Positions 1 to 11,029 of a stretch of DNA of 64,000 nucleotides are shown piece after piece. Origin of the DNA: Coenobita brevimanus (Eukaryota; Arthropoda; Malacostraca; Decapoda; Coenobitidae); NCBI GenBank assembly GCA_032717465.1, contig CM064713.1, forward strand, positions 9,788,004 to 9,852,003, read 5' to 3'. How positions within the stretch are numbered: the stretch's first letter is position 1; each line of letters begins with the position of its first letter. The notes beneath the pieces were generated by a model. The model did no database searches and was not told the origin of the DNA. It saw nothing but the letters and a program-made list of their open reading frames with translations. The translations under genes and the position numbers were made by a program.

Positions 1-39
1 TTCAAAATAAAGTTAATATCTGTTAATAGGAATAAAACA

Positions 40-3000
40 CTAAAAGTAATAAAAGAATGATTTATAAAATAATTTCTTATAAAAGTGGAAGGAGGCCCGC
101 CTCCTGAAGAAAACTAAAAACATCAGTAAAATCGTTAGAGGCCTCACCAAGCATCGAGGATAAACAGTAGGCACCATCTGCTCCCCCATGCCTATGAAGG
201 AACCTCTGACGCAGGCCCCCAGACTCGGACATTCGACCAGCAAGTGACGGACAGTAAGGGGAACGAGGCAGTCATCACAGTACGGTTGAGTTTCACCACA
301 CATGAGGAACCCATGTGTAAGCCGAGAATGCCCAATGCGAAGCCTAGCAAGAGCCACCTCCATTCGCCGAGGCATAGAGGGAAGAACCCTTGGCACAACC
401 ACTCTCTGAAAGGTTTCTTTTAGTTTATTGTGAGAAACACCATCCCAGTGTCTCTGCCAACACGTACGAATTGCATACCGCAAGTAAGGTGTTACATCAG
501 AAACAGGTAGTGGGTAGTCAGCTGGGGGCTGTTGAAAAGACGCAGCTTTAGCTAAAGTATCTGCCCTCTCATTGCCCACCACACCAACATGTGCAGGAAC
601 CCAACAGAAGTCTACACGGCGGCCACGGCGGCCAAGTAGAAAAAGCCACTCTAAAATTGATAAAACCAATGGATGGGATGCATTAAAAAGACTCCAGTGC
701 AGACAAAGCACTACGTGAGTCACTATAAATCACAAAAACGGATTGGCGGAGAGTAAAGATGATTTTAAGAGCATACAAAATTGCAGTCAGTTCTGCTGTA
801 TACACTGAAGTAACGCCAGGAAAGGCTACCGCCTCTACTAAAGGAAGGGAAGACAACACCAAATCCTACTCCAGAATCAGTCTTAGACCCGTCAGTATAG
901 ACGGGGACAGAACCCTCATGAATGGAGGCATGTTCTAAAAAGAGAGAGAGGGACACCTGAGAGGGAAGTGAGCCCTTTTTTCAACAACGGACCTACAGAA
1001 TGTCACGCGAGGAGTAGCCAAGAACCCACCCTTGGGATCCGATGTGGACAAATTGCCAGTCTCGGGAGAGAGAGGGCTAGCATAACAGACCGGACCCTGT
1101 AACCAAATGGCTTTGGGAAATTGGGACGGGTCTCAAAAACAGAAGATCGGGAATCCTGTGAGACAATGGCACAAGAAACTGAGTCTGGAATGCGGTGAAG
1201 ACGATACCAACACCTCATCATTAGCAACTGGCGCCGCAAGTCCAAGGGGAGTACACCAGCATCTACCAACAAACTTGGAATTGGGGATGATCTGAATGCC
1301 CCGGTTGCCAGACGAACACCAGCATGATGCACAGAATTTAACAACCGGAGGCGGGCATCTGTTGCAGAGGAGTAGACCTCACACCCATATTCAACTTTAG
1401 GAAGAATAAGAGACCTATGCAAGAGGAGGAGGGTCTGACGGTCAGCACCCCAAGAGGTATGAGCTAAAACCCTCAAAAGACTCAAAGCTTTAAGACAAGC
1501 CACCTTAACAGAACGAATATGAGGAACCCAGGTTAATCTTCTATCAAACAGAAGACCCAGAAACCGCGTTTCTTCTACACAGGATATTCTTCTACCATAG
1601 AGATACAAGTCAGGGTCTGGGTGGACTCCTCGAAGACGACAAAAATGTATAGCCACTGTCTTTGCTGAAGAAAAATGGAAACCGCGTGCTTCTGCCCAGT
1701 CAGAAATTCTATTGAGAGCCAGCTGCAACTTCCTCTCTATCAGAGACATTCTAGACGCAGTGAAGGAAATCGAGAGGTCATCAACATATAGTGATCCTTG
1801 TACACCATCAGGAAGTACACTGATGACGCTGTTAATGGCTACAGCGAACTAGTGCTCGGGCATTAGAGAGCACTCCTCCCACTCGCACCCTTAAAATTCG
1901 GTTAGATAAAAACTGTTGAATAAAAACAGGTAAGCGCCCACGAAGACCAAACTCATGAAGAGAGAGTAAAATACCATGACGCCATGCAGTGTCATATGCC
2001 TTTTCCAGATCAAAGAAGACCGTGACCTGGTGTTGGTTAGTGGAAAAAGCCTCACAGACAGAAGATTCCAAGGACAGTAATGCATCAGAGGTAGATCGCA
2101 TTTTTCGAAAACCATACTGGGCAGGGGATAAGAAGTCACCTCTCTCTAAAAACCACACAAGCCTAACATTGACCATCTTTTCCAAAACTTTACATATACA
2201 AGACGTCAAAGAAATAGGCCGATAATTCGTCGCCTGTAGGTGATCCTTACCTGGTTTGGGGATGAGGATAACTACAGCAACACCCCAACAAGCCGGAAAC
2301 TCCCCAGAACACCAGATCTTATTAAACAGTGAAAGCAAAAACAACAGGGACTCATCAGACAGGTGGCGTAAAAAGGCATAAGGAATATCATCAAAACCAG
2401 GAGAGGAATCATGGCACTGCGACAGAGCTGACTGGAGTTCAAAAATTGAAAATGGAACATTGTAAGGCTCTCCCCAACAGAGGCAAAACTGAGACCACGA
2501 GATTCTAGGCGCCGACGGCGGCAAGCCAAAGGTGTATCTGCATCCTTCTTTGACACACTGGCAAAATGGTCAGCAAGCAATTCTGCAACAGCAAATGGAT
2601 CAGCCACAGTTCCACCTGGTTCAGATAAAACAGGAGGGGATGGAACAGTAAATTTACCTGAAATTTTCTTTACCCGGTTCCACACCTGGGTGATGGAAGT
2701 CCTCGAATTGATGGAGGAAACATAATCCTTCCAGGACGAACGCCTGGCCTCCTTTAAGACCCGCCTCATATGAGCTCGTGCCCTCTGATACGCCACCAAA
2801 TACTGAGGATCCCCACGGTGACGACGAAGTCGTGAGACGGCGATTCGTTTGGCTCTCACTGCGGAACTACACTCCAAGTTCCACCAAGGAACTGGACGTT
2901 TAGGAAACTGACCCTTTGTTTTTGGAATAGATAATAGGGCTGCTGAGTGCAGCACGGTATTGAAATATGACACAGCCTCCGTAAGACAGCCAAACTCATT

Positions 3001-3741
3001 GACAGAAAGGGAAATGGAACTTAATTCCCTGAAATATGGCCAGTCTGCCTTATCCAGAAGCCAGCGAGGAAGACGTGGTTGAGGTCCACCTGCACTAGCA
3101 GTTAAGAGTAACGGAAAGTGGTCGCTGCCATACAGGTCTGGCAACACATCCCAGTTAAAATCTAAAAGAGCATCAGCTGAACATAAGGACAAATCAATGG
3201 CAGTAAAAGTTCCTGTCTGGCTATGGAAATAAGTCATTATATTGGAGTTTAAAATGCCTAACTCCTCATCTTCCACTAAAGAGGCCAGCATAACACCCCG
3301 AGGGTTGGCCTCACTGTTTCCCCATAGTGGATGGTGACCATTCATATCGCCTAGTAACAGAAAGGGAGAAGGAAGGCCATGAATAAGGCGTTCCAGATCC
3401 GCCCTTTCAACAGTTGCACTAGGAGGTAGATAAAGACTGCAAACTGTATACTGCCGACGTAAAAACATCCGGACAGCGACAGCCTGCAGGGGAGTAGAGA
3501 TGTCCATATGACTGCATGGAATATCCTCGCGAAGGAAGATAGCAGCACCTCCATGACGACCTTGACCCGGCACAGGATCTGAATAAAAGGCATGGTAGCC
3601 AGAGGGACCAGAAGGAACAGCATCACCTACCATGGTCTCCTGGATGCACATGCACAGAGGAGTAAATTGAGAAACAAGATGACAAAGTTCCTCATAGTTA
3701 GCACGTAAACCTCGACAGTTCCACTGGATGATAGAACCCAT
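40..3741 (-). pseudogene. ORF2 (endonuclease-RT-RNase H polyprotein) of element 1, multiply broken
   Basis: The start ATG at 3741 opens MGSIIQWNCRG, the usual N-terminal endonuclease motif. Visible motifs in order: QET (catalytic Glu) near residue 33, GDMNGHHPLWG near 127, TAIDLSL, and GSDHFPL near 206. The RT follows (NYRPISLTS, QYGFRK.RST, FFDLEKAYDTAWR, LYVDDLS), then RNase H (YTDGSK, TAEL, YSDSRSAL, VGNERADTLAK), then a C-terminal CX2CX7HX4C (CDDC...RHLLVEC). Lesions: a frameshift near 2470 between linker and RT; loss of the block that should hold the conserved QGS/VLS motif just before the YVDD region (near 1850); and further frameshifts near 1080, 870 and 690. The protein would be inactive. 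The frame ends near position 40 and the 3' UTR runs off the left edge. Confidence 0.85.
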
Positions 3742-3754
3742 AATGGAGGAATGA

Positions 3755-5700
3755 TTAAGTGCGGGACTGTACACTTGACAAGTGAGAGGGTTTGGATTGA
3801 TGCTTATGAAGGCCCTTTGCAGGGGCCTGCCCAGCACCAGAAACCCGCACCCTCTGTCGAACATCTGTGGGCAAACGAGAGGACGAGAAAGGATGTTTTA
3901 CTACACTCCTTCTTGGAGTGGGCATACCAGCCTGCTTGGAAGGTGGCCTGGATGGAGCCCTTGGCAGTGCAGGGCGGCCAGTGGCACCACTAGAAGTTCC
4001 AGATGTGGAAGTGGACTGTACAGGGTCAGAACCCTGTGAAGGTGATATCGTGAGTGTTGGATCCGAAGCACTAAGGGTCCGCCCAACATCCTCTTCGGGC
4101 TGGGACTGGTTCACAGGCGGACCAGGAGCTGCAGTTTCTGTCTTGTCAGATCTCTCAGCAGCAAGCGACCGAGCTCCCTCAGGATCCGAAGACTCTGAAG
4201 ACCGAGAGGGTAATGGCTTCCTGCCCTCCCCACTCAGTGAGGGCCGGACAGCCGACGAGGAGCCCGCCCCAGAACTCACCTCTGCCGAAGCCATAGGCTT
4301 CGAAGCAGGTGGAGGAGTGGGCTCCCTCACTGTAACCTTAGGAAGAGAGGGAACAGGAGAGGTGTTAACAGAAGGGTCAACAACAGAGACCTTAGGTGGC
4401 CGGTCCTCAGAATCAGAGGACTCTGACGAGCAACGGTGACGTTTACCAGGGGCAGATGGAATCTCAGGCATAGTGGCTACGGCGGGAGAAGTCCGATCAA
4501 CGTGGACATCTGCCACCACCACAGAAGTGTGCAAGTCGTCAGTCACCGAAGTGGGAGAGGAAACAGTCAGAGTAGCAGTTGGGAAAACATCATTCTTACC
4601 TGCAGTACTAACCTTGGGGACAGCATTCTGCATATCGTGAGTGGAAGTTGTGGGTACTGGAGTGGGTCGAGGCTGCCTCTGAGATACAGGGAGTCGCATT
4701 GATGTTCTAGAAAGAGCAGAAGCATAGGTAATTCCCGGCTGAAAGAAGAGTGTGTGGGCTCTCTTTTTGGCTTCAGGAAATGAAACCCTCTCACGTGTAC
4801 GAATGGATAGGATCTCCTTTTCAAGGCAGAATCTTGGACAATTTTTTGATGAGACAGCATGAGGACCTCCACAGTGGTAGCATTTAATAGGTCCTGTACA
4901 GTCGTTGGAATGGCTTGATCCACCACAAGAAACACAAATACCAGGAAGTCCAGCCTGTGCACGGTGGCAAAATTTGCTGACATGGCCATATCCCTGACAG
5001 TGGAAACACCGCCTTGGGGTAGGCACATAGGGCTTCACAGGAAGTGACAGCCAAGCGAGCTTCACAGATGTAGGCAGTGTCAATCTGTCGAATGTTAGGA
5101 ACAATGTTGGACTCGGGGTTAAAATACCGTCGATCTTCTTCTGGAGGCGTTCAACTTTCACCACGCCTGAAGCCTGCAGTTCCTCCAACAACCTGGCCTC
5201 CGAGAATCGAAGGAGATCACGCGAAAAAATCACTCCTTTACTTTGGTTAAATGTACTGTGTGGAGTACAGGAAACCTCTGATCCAGAAGCTGAGGTCCAA
5301 TTCAATAGTCTTAAGCTCTCTTCAGGAGACGATACTTCTATAAGGATGCATCCATTGCCCTGTGAGGTTATTCGGGGTTCTCTGCCACATGCTGAAATAA
5401 TATTACGGTGTAATTTAAATATATCAGTATCCAGCACAGATCCACCTATGGAGGATCTGAGCACCAGATACTTAGCAAAATGTTCAGGCATAGTATTATC
5501 TGAGCCGAACTCGAACCAACCAGACGTGGCCTCCTCCTAGTCCCAGTTGAACGCTGGGGCAAAGGAGGAAAGTCACCAGTGGCTTGGAAAGGCTGTAGAG
5601 TGGCTATGAGGGTGGGGCAGTCTGGAGAACTTCCTGGGACAGTGGCAGTGTCGTCAACATTTTTTTGTGTGTCACCCATATTATTTTGCAAGAACTTCAT
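3755..5700 (-). pseudogene. ORF1 (gag-like nucleic-acid-binding protein) of element 1, frameshifted
   Basis: Likely role: RNA-binding chaperone of the retrotransposon ribonucleoprotein. The frame opens at an ATG at 5700 (a second is at 5679). One frameshift near 5515 separates this N-terminal part from the main frame (5491 to the TAA at 3757-3755). The main part has an RRM-like region (motifs such as KGVIFSRDLLRFSE and LTLPTSVKLAW), then three CCHC knuckles: CFHC..GH...FC, CVSC..SSHSNDC and CYHC..PHAVSSKNC. A long Ser/Pro/Thr-rich, probably disordered C-terminal tail follows. The stop lies 13 bases before the ATG of ORF2. Element 2 has the same architecture. Only the N-terminal frameshift was noted, so this ORF is less damaged than the ORF2 of the same copy. 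Confidence 0.8.
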
Positions 5701-6288
5701 TCCCCCACCCCTCCACCCACCACGGAGTCCAACAAGGGGAGGTCATATGCCAGGGATAAACACCACTGGCGACCCCAGAGGTAGCAGGAGAGTATACGCA
5801 GGTAACCACCAAGGGACCCTGACAAGGGTGACTCCAGGACGATAGGAGCCACCAGGTCCCCCAGTGCCTGCTTGACCCTAAAGCCACTAGGTGACTAGCC
5901 TGGATGGCTAGCCAGTGACCAGCCGATTGACCTGGTCGGGCCCAACCAGGCCACCCGTCTAGCCAGAATAAGGGACCAAAGAGGTGTATTGCTAGCTGCA
6001 GGGCGCACCATGCAGCATCGCTCAACCTCCAGGACTCCCGTCTCCCAGCATTACGGGACGCCACGCACGGCAAACACGTGGGGAGGCAACAGTCCCGCCC
6101 TAGATGGCAAATGGGCAGGGACTGACATCACCAGTAGGCCTCCTCTACCAGTGATGTAGGGGGTGCTTGGTCCACAAGGCCGACAAATGCCGAACCCTAC
6201 AAAGGTAGGCTTGCCTCCCAAGTAGGTGGCACTGCCAACCATGCTTCAAGCCCCACCACCACGTCAAGGTGACCCCCTACAGTGGGGC
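5701..6288 (-). promoter_or_regulatory. 5' UTR of element 1
   Basis: About 590 bases upstream of ORF1, closely matching the 5' UTR of element 2 (9538-10143). It is GC-rich and contains short inverted repeats in both copies, for example CCTGGT/ACCAGG around a GGGCCC core near 5920-5945 and GGCTAG arms near 5890-5915. By analogy with other non-LTR elements an internal promoter should lie here, but no specific promoter motif is recognised. Open frames of 60-130 codons in this stretch occur in both copies, but the DNA itself is nearly identical, so they carry no separate evidence of coding. Confidence 0.6.
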
Positions 6289-7728
6289 ACCAGTGCACCA
6301 AATTCTGTTATACAGTGACAACAGAAAATGAAGGGCTGCATCAGGCAAGTGGTGTAAGAAGGCATATGGGACATCATCCAAGCCTGGAGACGAGTCGCGA
6401 CACTGTGACAATGCCGTCTGAAGTTCAGAAGCAGAAAAAGCAACATTATACGACTCCTCTGCAGTAGATGGAAAACTAATGCCCAAAGATTCCAGGTGCC
6501 GTCGGCGGCGTGCCGACGGGGATGAGGTGTCCTTCCTAGAGACATTAGCAAAATGAGCGGCAAATATCTCGGCAACAGACGAAGAATGAGCCACCACCAC
6601 ACCTGCACGAGATAAAACAGGAGGAGAGGGAACGGGAAATTTCCCTGAAATCTTCCTCACCCGTTTCCACACTTTCGTGAGAGGAGTCTGTGAAGAAATT
6701 GAAGAAACAAATGACGCCCAAGACTTCCTCCTAGCCTCCTTCATAACCCGCCGGGCATGAGCTCGGGCCCTCCTATATGCCACTAAGTAGCCAGGGTCAC
6801 CTCGGTGACGACGAAGTCGGGAGAAAGCAGCACGTTTAGCCCGAACAGCAGAAGCACACTCATTGGTCCACCAGGGAACTGGACGGTGAGGAAAGTGACC
6901 AGCTGTTCTCGGAATACTCTGCAGTGCCGCCGAGTAAAGTAAGTCTGTGAAATAATCAACAGCAGCATCAGTGCTGACAAAATCCTCCACACATCGGCTC
7001 GGGGAACACAGCTCCTCAAAAACCGACCAGACTGCCCTATCCAAGCGCCAACGGGGAAGACGACTCCGAGGCTCGCTTTGTGTCGATCTTAATAAAATAG
7101 GGAAGTGGTCACTGCCATGTAAGTCTGGTAACACAGCCCATGTAAAATTCAGGGCTATCCCTGCAGAGCACAGAGACAAATCAATAGCAGTAAAAATACT
7201 CGTTTGACTATGGAAGTAAGTAACTTCACCAGAATTTAAAATGTACAGATCCACATCCTCCACAATGGAGGCTAACATAGTACCTCTAGAGTCAGCTGTG
7301 GAGCCACCCCACAAGGGATGATGACTGTTCATGTCACCCAGCAAGAAATAGGGTGAGGGAAGTGCACGAATAAGATTTTCAAGATCAACCCTCTGAATAA
7401 TGGCACTAGGAGGGAGGTACAAAGAGCACACAGTATAATGACGGGGAAGGAAAATCTGGAGAGCAACAGCCTGCAGTGGAGTGTTAAGATTCACAGCAGT
7501 GAAAGGTATGTCACTGCGTACTAGAATAGCCACACCCCCACCATGACCCTGTCCAGGAAGAGGATCTGAATAAAAAACCTGGTAACCAGGTGGACTGGGA
7601 GGTGCAGCATCACCAACCATTGTCTCTTGTAGGCAAACACACACAGGTGAATACTCAGCCAGAAGCCAACGGAGTTCCTCCCAGTTGGCTCGTAAACCAC
7701 GGCAGTTCCATTGAATAATATTAGCCAT
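6289..7728 (-). pseudogene. ORF2 of element 2, truncated after the start of the RT domain
   Basis: The ATG at 7728 opens MANIIQWNCRGLRANWEEL, start of an APE-type endonuclease. Motifs seen: QETMVGD, GDMNSHHPLWGG, TAIDLSLCSA, GSDHFPILL. The linker follows (basic RAKRAAFSRLRRHRGDP stretch), then the RT N-terminal motif SPGLDDVPYAFLHHL. The reading frame is intact for about 480 codons up to YNRIWCTG, where it runs into the 5' UTR of element 1 and stops at 6277. No frameshift is visible, so the endonuclease could have been functional when the second element landed. It lies 114 bases downstream of ORF1, across an A/T homopolymer stretch near 7780-7797. Confidence 0.85.
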
Positions 7729-7842
7729 TAAAACTATTGAAATAAAAAGGGGCAGGGGAGAGGGACAAACAGAAAACCATAAAAAAAAAAAAAAAATACT
7801 AAAAATATTAAAATGGAGGAACTATATACCCAAAAGAAAGGG

Positions 7843-9537
7843 TCACTTAGTGGAAACCACTGAGCGACCCTGGGAGACAATCTTCTTGGGAATGCGGATA
7901 CGCCCACGAAGGGCCTTGTCACGGGCAGCAGCATGGCTAGAACGAGGGCCTGGGGTCTGCGAAGTGTTGGGAGACTTCACAGACACCCGTCGCTGCCCAG
8001 CAGGAGAGGAAGAGCTACTCCGAACCCTGCCCGGGGCCCCCAGTGAACCAAGAGGTCGAGCAGGAGGGATTGGGGTTCTGGCCTCCAAACGTGGAGGGGG
8101 CAGGACAGGATCCTCAGAGGTAACCGGAGGAGGAACATCCGATACCCCGGAGGAAGAGGTGCCAGACTGACCTGACACCCCAGAAGCCCCCGAAGACCCA
8201 GAAGCAGGGTCTGAGGGCTGTTGCACAGATGGAGTGACTACAGAGGGTGTGGACTCCACGACCGACACCTTGCTTGGAGGATCTTCAAGACTCAAAGACT
8301 CTGAGGAACCACGATGACGTTTAGCGAATGAAGAATGTGCACCATGACTAACAGGGGATACCATAGATGTAGAGGTCGAATCTTGAACTGTAGCGGCAAC
8401 CATCTCAAGTGCGGAAGATTGTTGCACTGGCATGGGATCAACAGATGAAGGCATAGGAGCTGACACAACAGGAGGAACTCGAGTCTGCTGCTGGACAGGT
8501 CGATGAGGACGGCTATGACTGGACAAAACTGACGCATAAGACACTCCGTTACGGAAAACAGATGACATGGCTCTACTCCTGGCCTCAGAAAAGCTTATTT
8601 TGTCACGATTACGGATGAGGAGGATCTCCTTCTCCAAGCAAAACCGAGCACAGTCTTTAGATGAAGCAGGATGTGCCTCGCCACAGTGCAAACAACAAAC
8701 GGGTCCAGGACAGTCCTGTCCTGCATGAGTGGATTCTCCACAACTGACACACACCACTGGGAGGCCCTGTTGCAAACGACGACAGACTCACCCAACATGC
8801 CCGTACATCTGACAGTGGTAGCAGCGTCGTAGATTTGGTACAAAGGGTTTAACCCTAAGGGACAACCAAGCCACCTTTATGGATGAAGGCAGAACAGTAC
8901 AGTCGAATGTCAGCAACAAGGATGGAGTTGGGGTAAGTACACCATCAACCTTCTTCCGAAACCTCTCCACTTTGACAACCCTGTGGACCTGAAGTTCTTC
9001 AAGTAGCTTCTCTTCACTGTAGCGAAGTAAGTCTTTGGAGAAAACAACACCTCGACACTGATTGAAAAAAGCATGAGGGACACAAGAAAACAGCGCATCC
9101 GGGTCCTTACACTGGGCAGCCAGCCGGGAACCCTCTTCAGGGGATGTAACCTCCACTAGTAGGCTACCATCCCCCTGAGGTGAAAATTTCGGCTCCCTCC
9201 CACAGATTGACATGATTCGCTGATGAACCGTAAAAATATCCAAATTCGCAATAGGTTGACCATCCAAAGTACGAATGGTGTAGTACCTTGCGAAGTCAAC
9301 CCTCTCAAAGACACCCGGCAGGACCTCACGGGCATGTCCACTATATGTTGTTGTCTGTGTCCGGCTCTTCTTTGTAGTGGCCGCTGACCGTAAACCACTG
9401 GAACCAGGTAGGTATGGATCCAGGGTGGCAATATGGGTCTCACCAGCCAGAGTCACAAGAGGCGCACAGGAGGGAGATTGTAAAGGGTGGTCAGGGACAG
9501 AACCAGGGTCGTCAACAGATGAAATTTTAGCAGCCAT
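7843..9537 (-). pseudogene. ORF1 (zinc-knuckle gag-like protein) of element 2 with one nonsense codon
   Basis: The start is taken at the ATG at 9537 (MAAKISSVDDPGS); the frame is also open further upstream into the 5' UTR. Order: Ser/Pro-rich N-terminus, a dimerisation/RRM-like region (CGREPKFSPQGDGSLLVEV, RGVVFSKDLLRYSEEKL, LPSSIKVAWLSLRVKPFVP), three CCHC knuckles, then a Ser/Pro-rich tail. One in-frame TGA (8788-8790, codon 250) sits inside the first knuckle (CYHCQMYGHVG-stop-VC). The cysteine spacing is kept if it replaces a sense codon, so a single CGA-to-TGA change is the simplest cause. Everything after it stays in the same frame to the stop at 7843. Same family as ORF1 of element 1. 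Confidence 0.85.
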
Positions 9538-10143
9538 AATAAGAAAACTACCTTCATTCCCCCACCCCTCCACCCACCATGGAGCCCAACAAGGGGAGGC
9601 CATATGCCAGGGAAAACACCACTGGCGACCCCAGAGGTAGTGGGAAAGTATACGCAGGTAACCACCAAGGGACCCTGACAAGGGTGACTCCAGGACGATA
9701 GGAGCCACCAGGTCCCCCAGTGCCCGCTTGACCCTAAAGCCACTAATTGACTAGCCTGGATGGCTAGCCAGTGACCAGCCGATTGACCTGGTCGGGCCCA
9801 ACCAGGCCACCCGTCTAGCCAGAATAAGGGACCAAAGAGGTGTATTGCTAGCTGCAGGGCGCACCATGCAGCATCACTCAACCTCCAGGACTCCCGTCTC
9901 CCAGCATTACGGGACGCCACGCACGGCAAACACGTGGGGAGGCAACAGTCCCGCCCTAGATGGCAAATGGGCAGGGACTGACATCACCAGTAGGCCTCCT
10001 CTACCAGTGATGTAGGGGGTGCTTGGTCCACGACACTGACAAATGCCGAACCCTACAAAGGTAGGCATGCCTCCAAAGTAGGTGGCACTGCCAGCCACGC
10101 TTCAAGCCCCGCCACCACGTCAAGGTGACCCCCCTCAGCGGGG
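9538..10143 (-). promoter_or_regulatory. 5' UTR of element 2
   Basis: Closely matches 5701-6288, with the same inverted-repeat blocks (near 9760-9810). Together the two copies define the 5' boundary of the family. An internal promoter is expected here from family knowledge, but no specific motif is recognised. Confidence 0.6.
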
Positions 10144-10144
10144 T

Positions 10145-10375
10145 AAAGGAAGAATCAGTCAGAAATGATGATCAGGTAATGTCGCCAAAAAAAGTCAGGT
10201 ATGATGATGTGTTAGTGAGTGAAACAATGCTTATAATATCTATATTACTGTTTGAAAACCAATACACTCTCGTACGACATATAAATTCGTACCAAATAAA
10301 TAAATAAATACCGTTTATGAGTGGTGTGGAATAGTTACCCTCTCATAGAACTCGTTTTCATTGGAGCCAGCCTCA
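10145..10375. repeat. Arm 'b' of the outer MITE (inverted partner of 13590-13815)
   Basis: This stretch of about 230 bases (AATGATGATCAGG, GTTTGAAAACCAATA, CATATAAATTCGTACC, AAATAAATAAATA, ATGAGTGGTGTGGAATAG) is an imperfect inverted copy of 13590-13815. It follows the right TTAA of the inner MITE in every unit. It is read as the continuation of the outer piggyBac-like MITE that starts at 13072 and was split by the inner one. The two arms diverge beyond GCCAGCCT, so the right end of the outer element is not present. Confidence 0.75.
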
Positions 10376-10459
10376 AATAGTATGGCACATCAAGGTATGA
10401 GCCCTTCCAGGCATATACAGAACAAATCCAGTGGTTCACTCACCATCGCCGTTGTGGGA

Positions 10460-11010
10460 CCTGTTGGCTCAGGAATTTCTGGGGAGAAGAACCAGAGGGC
10501 CAATGCACATTCCAGGTTTAAGTTAGCCTCAGTTGAATGGACTGTCTGGAGGGGTATATTCAACTCATTGGTTCTCAGGTGGGGCCACATGCAGGTGGAC
10601 CTCTTTGTAACCAAAGACACGATTCAGTTCCTGCCCTACATATCCGAGATGCACTGTATGCCAACAGGTGGCACGAATGTGAGAGAGGAGGACATTCATA
10701 TACTTGTTTCCCTCACCTCCATCCAAAGTTCTGAAAGTAGTTAGCAATTTCATCCTTGACTGTCAGAAATTTTCTCCTAGTACTAGAGAGCTGCAAAAGA
10801 TAAGCCCAAACCCATTGCCCCTGGGGATGGCATGCATCCTAACAGAGAAACTCCAAGCAACATTGAACTTTTATGCATGGCATTTCTCCAGCGAGTTCTA
10901 ACCTTCACCGAATTTCGTGGAGGATATGCTATGAACATTATGGGCCTCCTCCACCAATCCCTCTGGACTGCTTTCCTCTGTTTCTGAGCAGAATAGAGAG
11001 GCCCTTCAAT
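10460..11010 (+). pseudogene. Decayed DIRS/Ty3-like RNase H region remnant (unit 1; repeated in all units)
   Basis: The plus-strand translation near 10470-10640 reads GISGEKNQRANAHSRF, then EWTVWRGIFNSLVLRWG and QVDLFVTKDTIQFLPYIS. This resembles the end of the RNase H domain in DIRS/Ty3-type retroelements (HI.GK.N..AD.LSR ... EW.L....F......WG.P.VDLFAT....LP.Y.S). A shifted frame then gives DALYANRWH and YTCFPHLHPK, like the DAL...W...YAFPP region that follows. Stops and frame changes show it is long dead. The match is by memory of the family pattern and the assignment is tentative; a profile search would decide. The same remnant starts near 14470, 18490, 22510, 26530, 30545, 34560, 38580 and 42590. 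Confidence 0.4.
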
Positions 11011-11029
11011 AACAGATCCCAGGTCCTGT

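Larger units (their letters stand above)
1..6288 (-). mobile_element. Non-LTR retrotransposon, element 1 (I/Jockey-like with RNase H), degenerate
   Basis: This is a minus-strand element with 5' UTR, ORF1 (gag-like, three zinc knuckles) and ORF2 (APE endonuclease, RT, RNase H, C-terminal CCHC). The 5' end is placed near 6288 because the sequence from there onward matches the 5' UTR of element 2 (5' end near 10143). Both start with CCCC-purine-CTG followed by a G run and TCACCTTGACGTGG. On the other side of 6288 lies the truncated RT of element 2, so element 1 most simply inserted into element 2. The 3' end lies beyond position 1. Several frameshifts and one internal deletion in ORF2 make this copy inactive. 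The clade name is inferred from domain order (APE-RT-RNH); a tree of the RT domain would settle it. Confidence 0.85.
6289..10143 (-). mobile_element. Non-LTR retrotransposon, element 2 (same family as element 1), 3' part displaced
   Basis: A minus-strand element with 5' UTR, ORF1 and the first two fifths of ORF2. It stops abruptly at about 6289, where the 5' end of element 1 begins; the rest would be expected left of the window. Its own 5' end abuts the tandem array at 10143/10144. There the array sequence that normally reads GGGTTAAAGG reads GGGGTAAAGG, so the insertion cut the array at the TTAA that ends the MITE in the other units. It is better preserved than element 1: the only coding lesion seen upstream of the break is one nonsense codon in ORF1. 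Confidence 0.85.

Noticed and set aside
5681..6073. A conserved small protein in the 5' UTR of elements 1 and 2
   Set aside because: The DNA of the two 5' UTRs is nearly identical, so the shared open frame is no evidence of coding, and the C-terminal parts diverge.
10361..10744. A conserved 127-codon plus-strand gene present in every unit
   Set aside because: Its conservation simply reflects amplification of the unit. It has no convincing start, and the only recognisable part is a decayed RNase H-like stretch.
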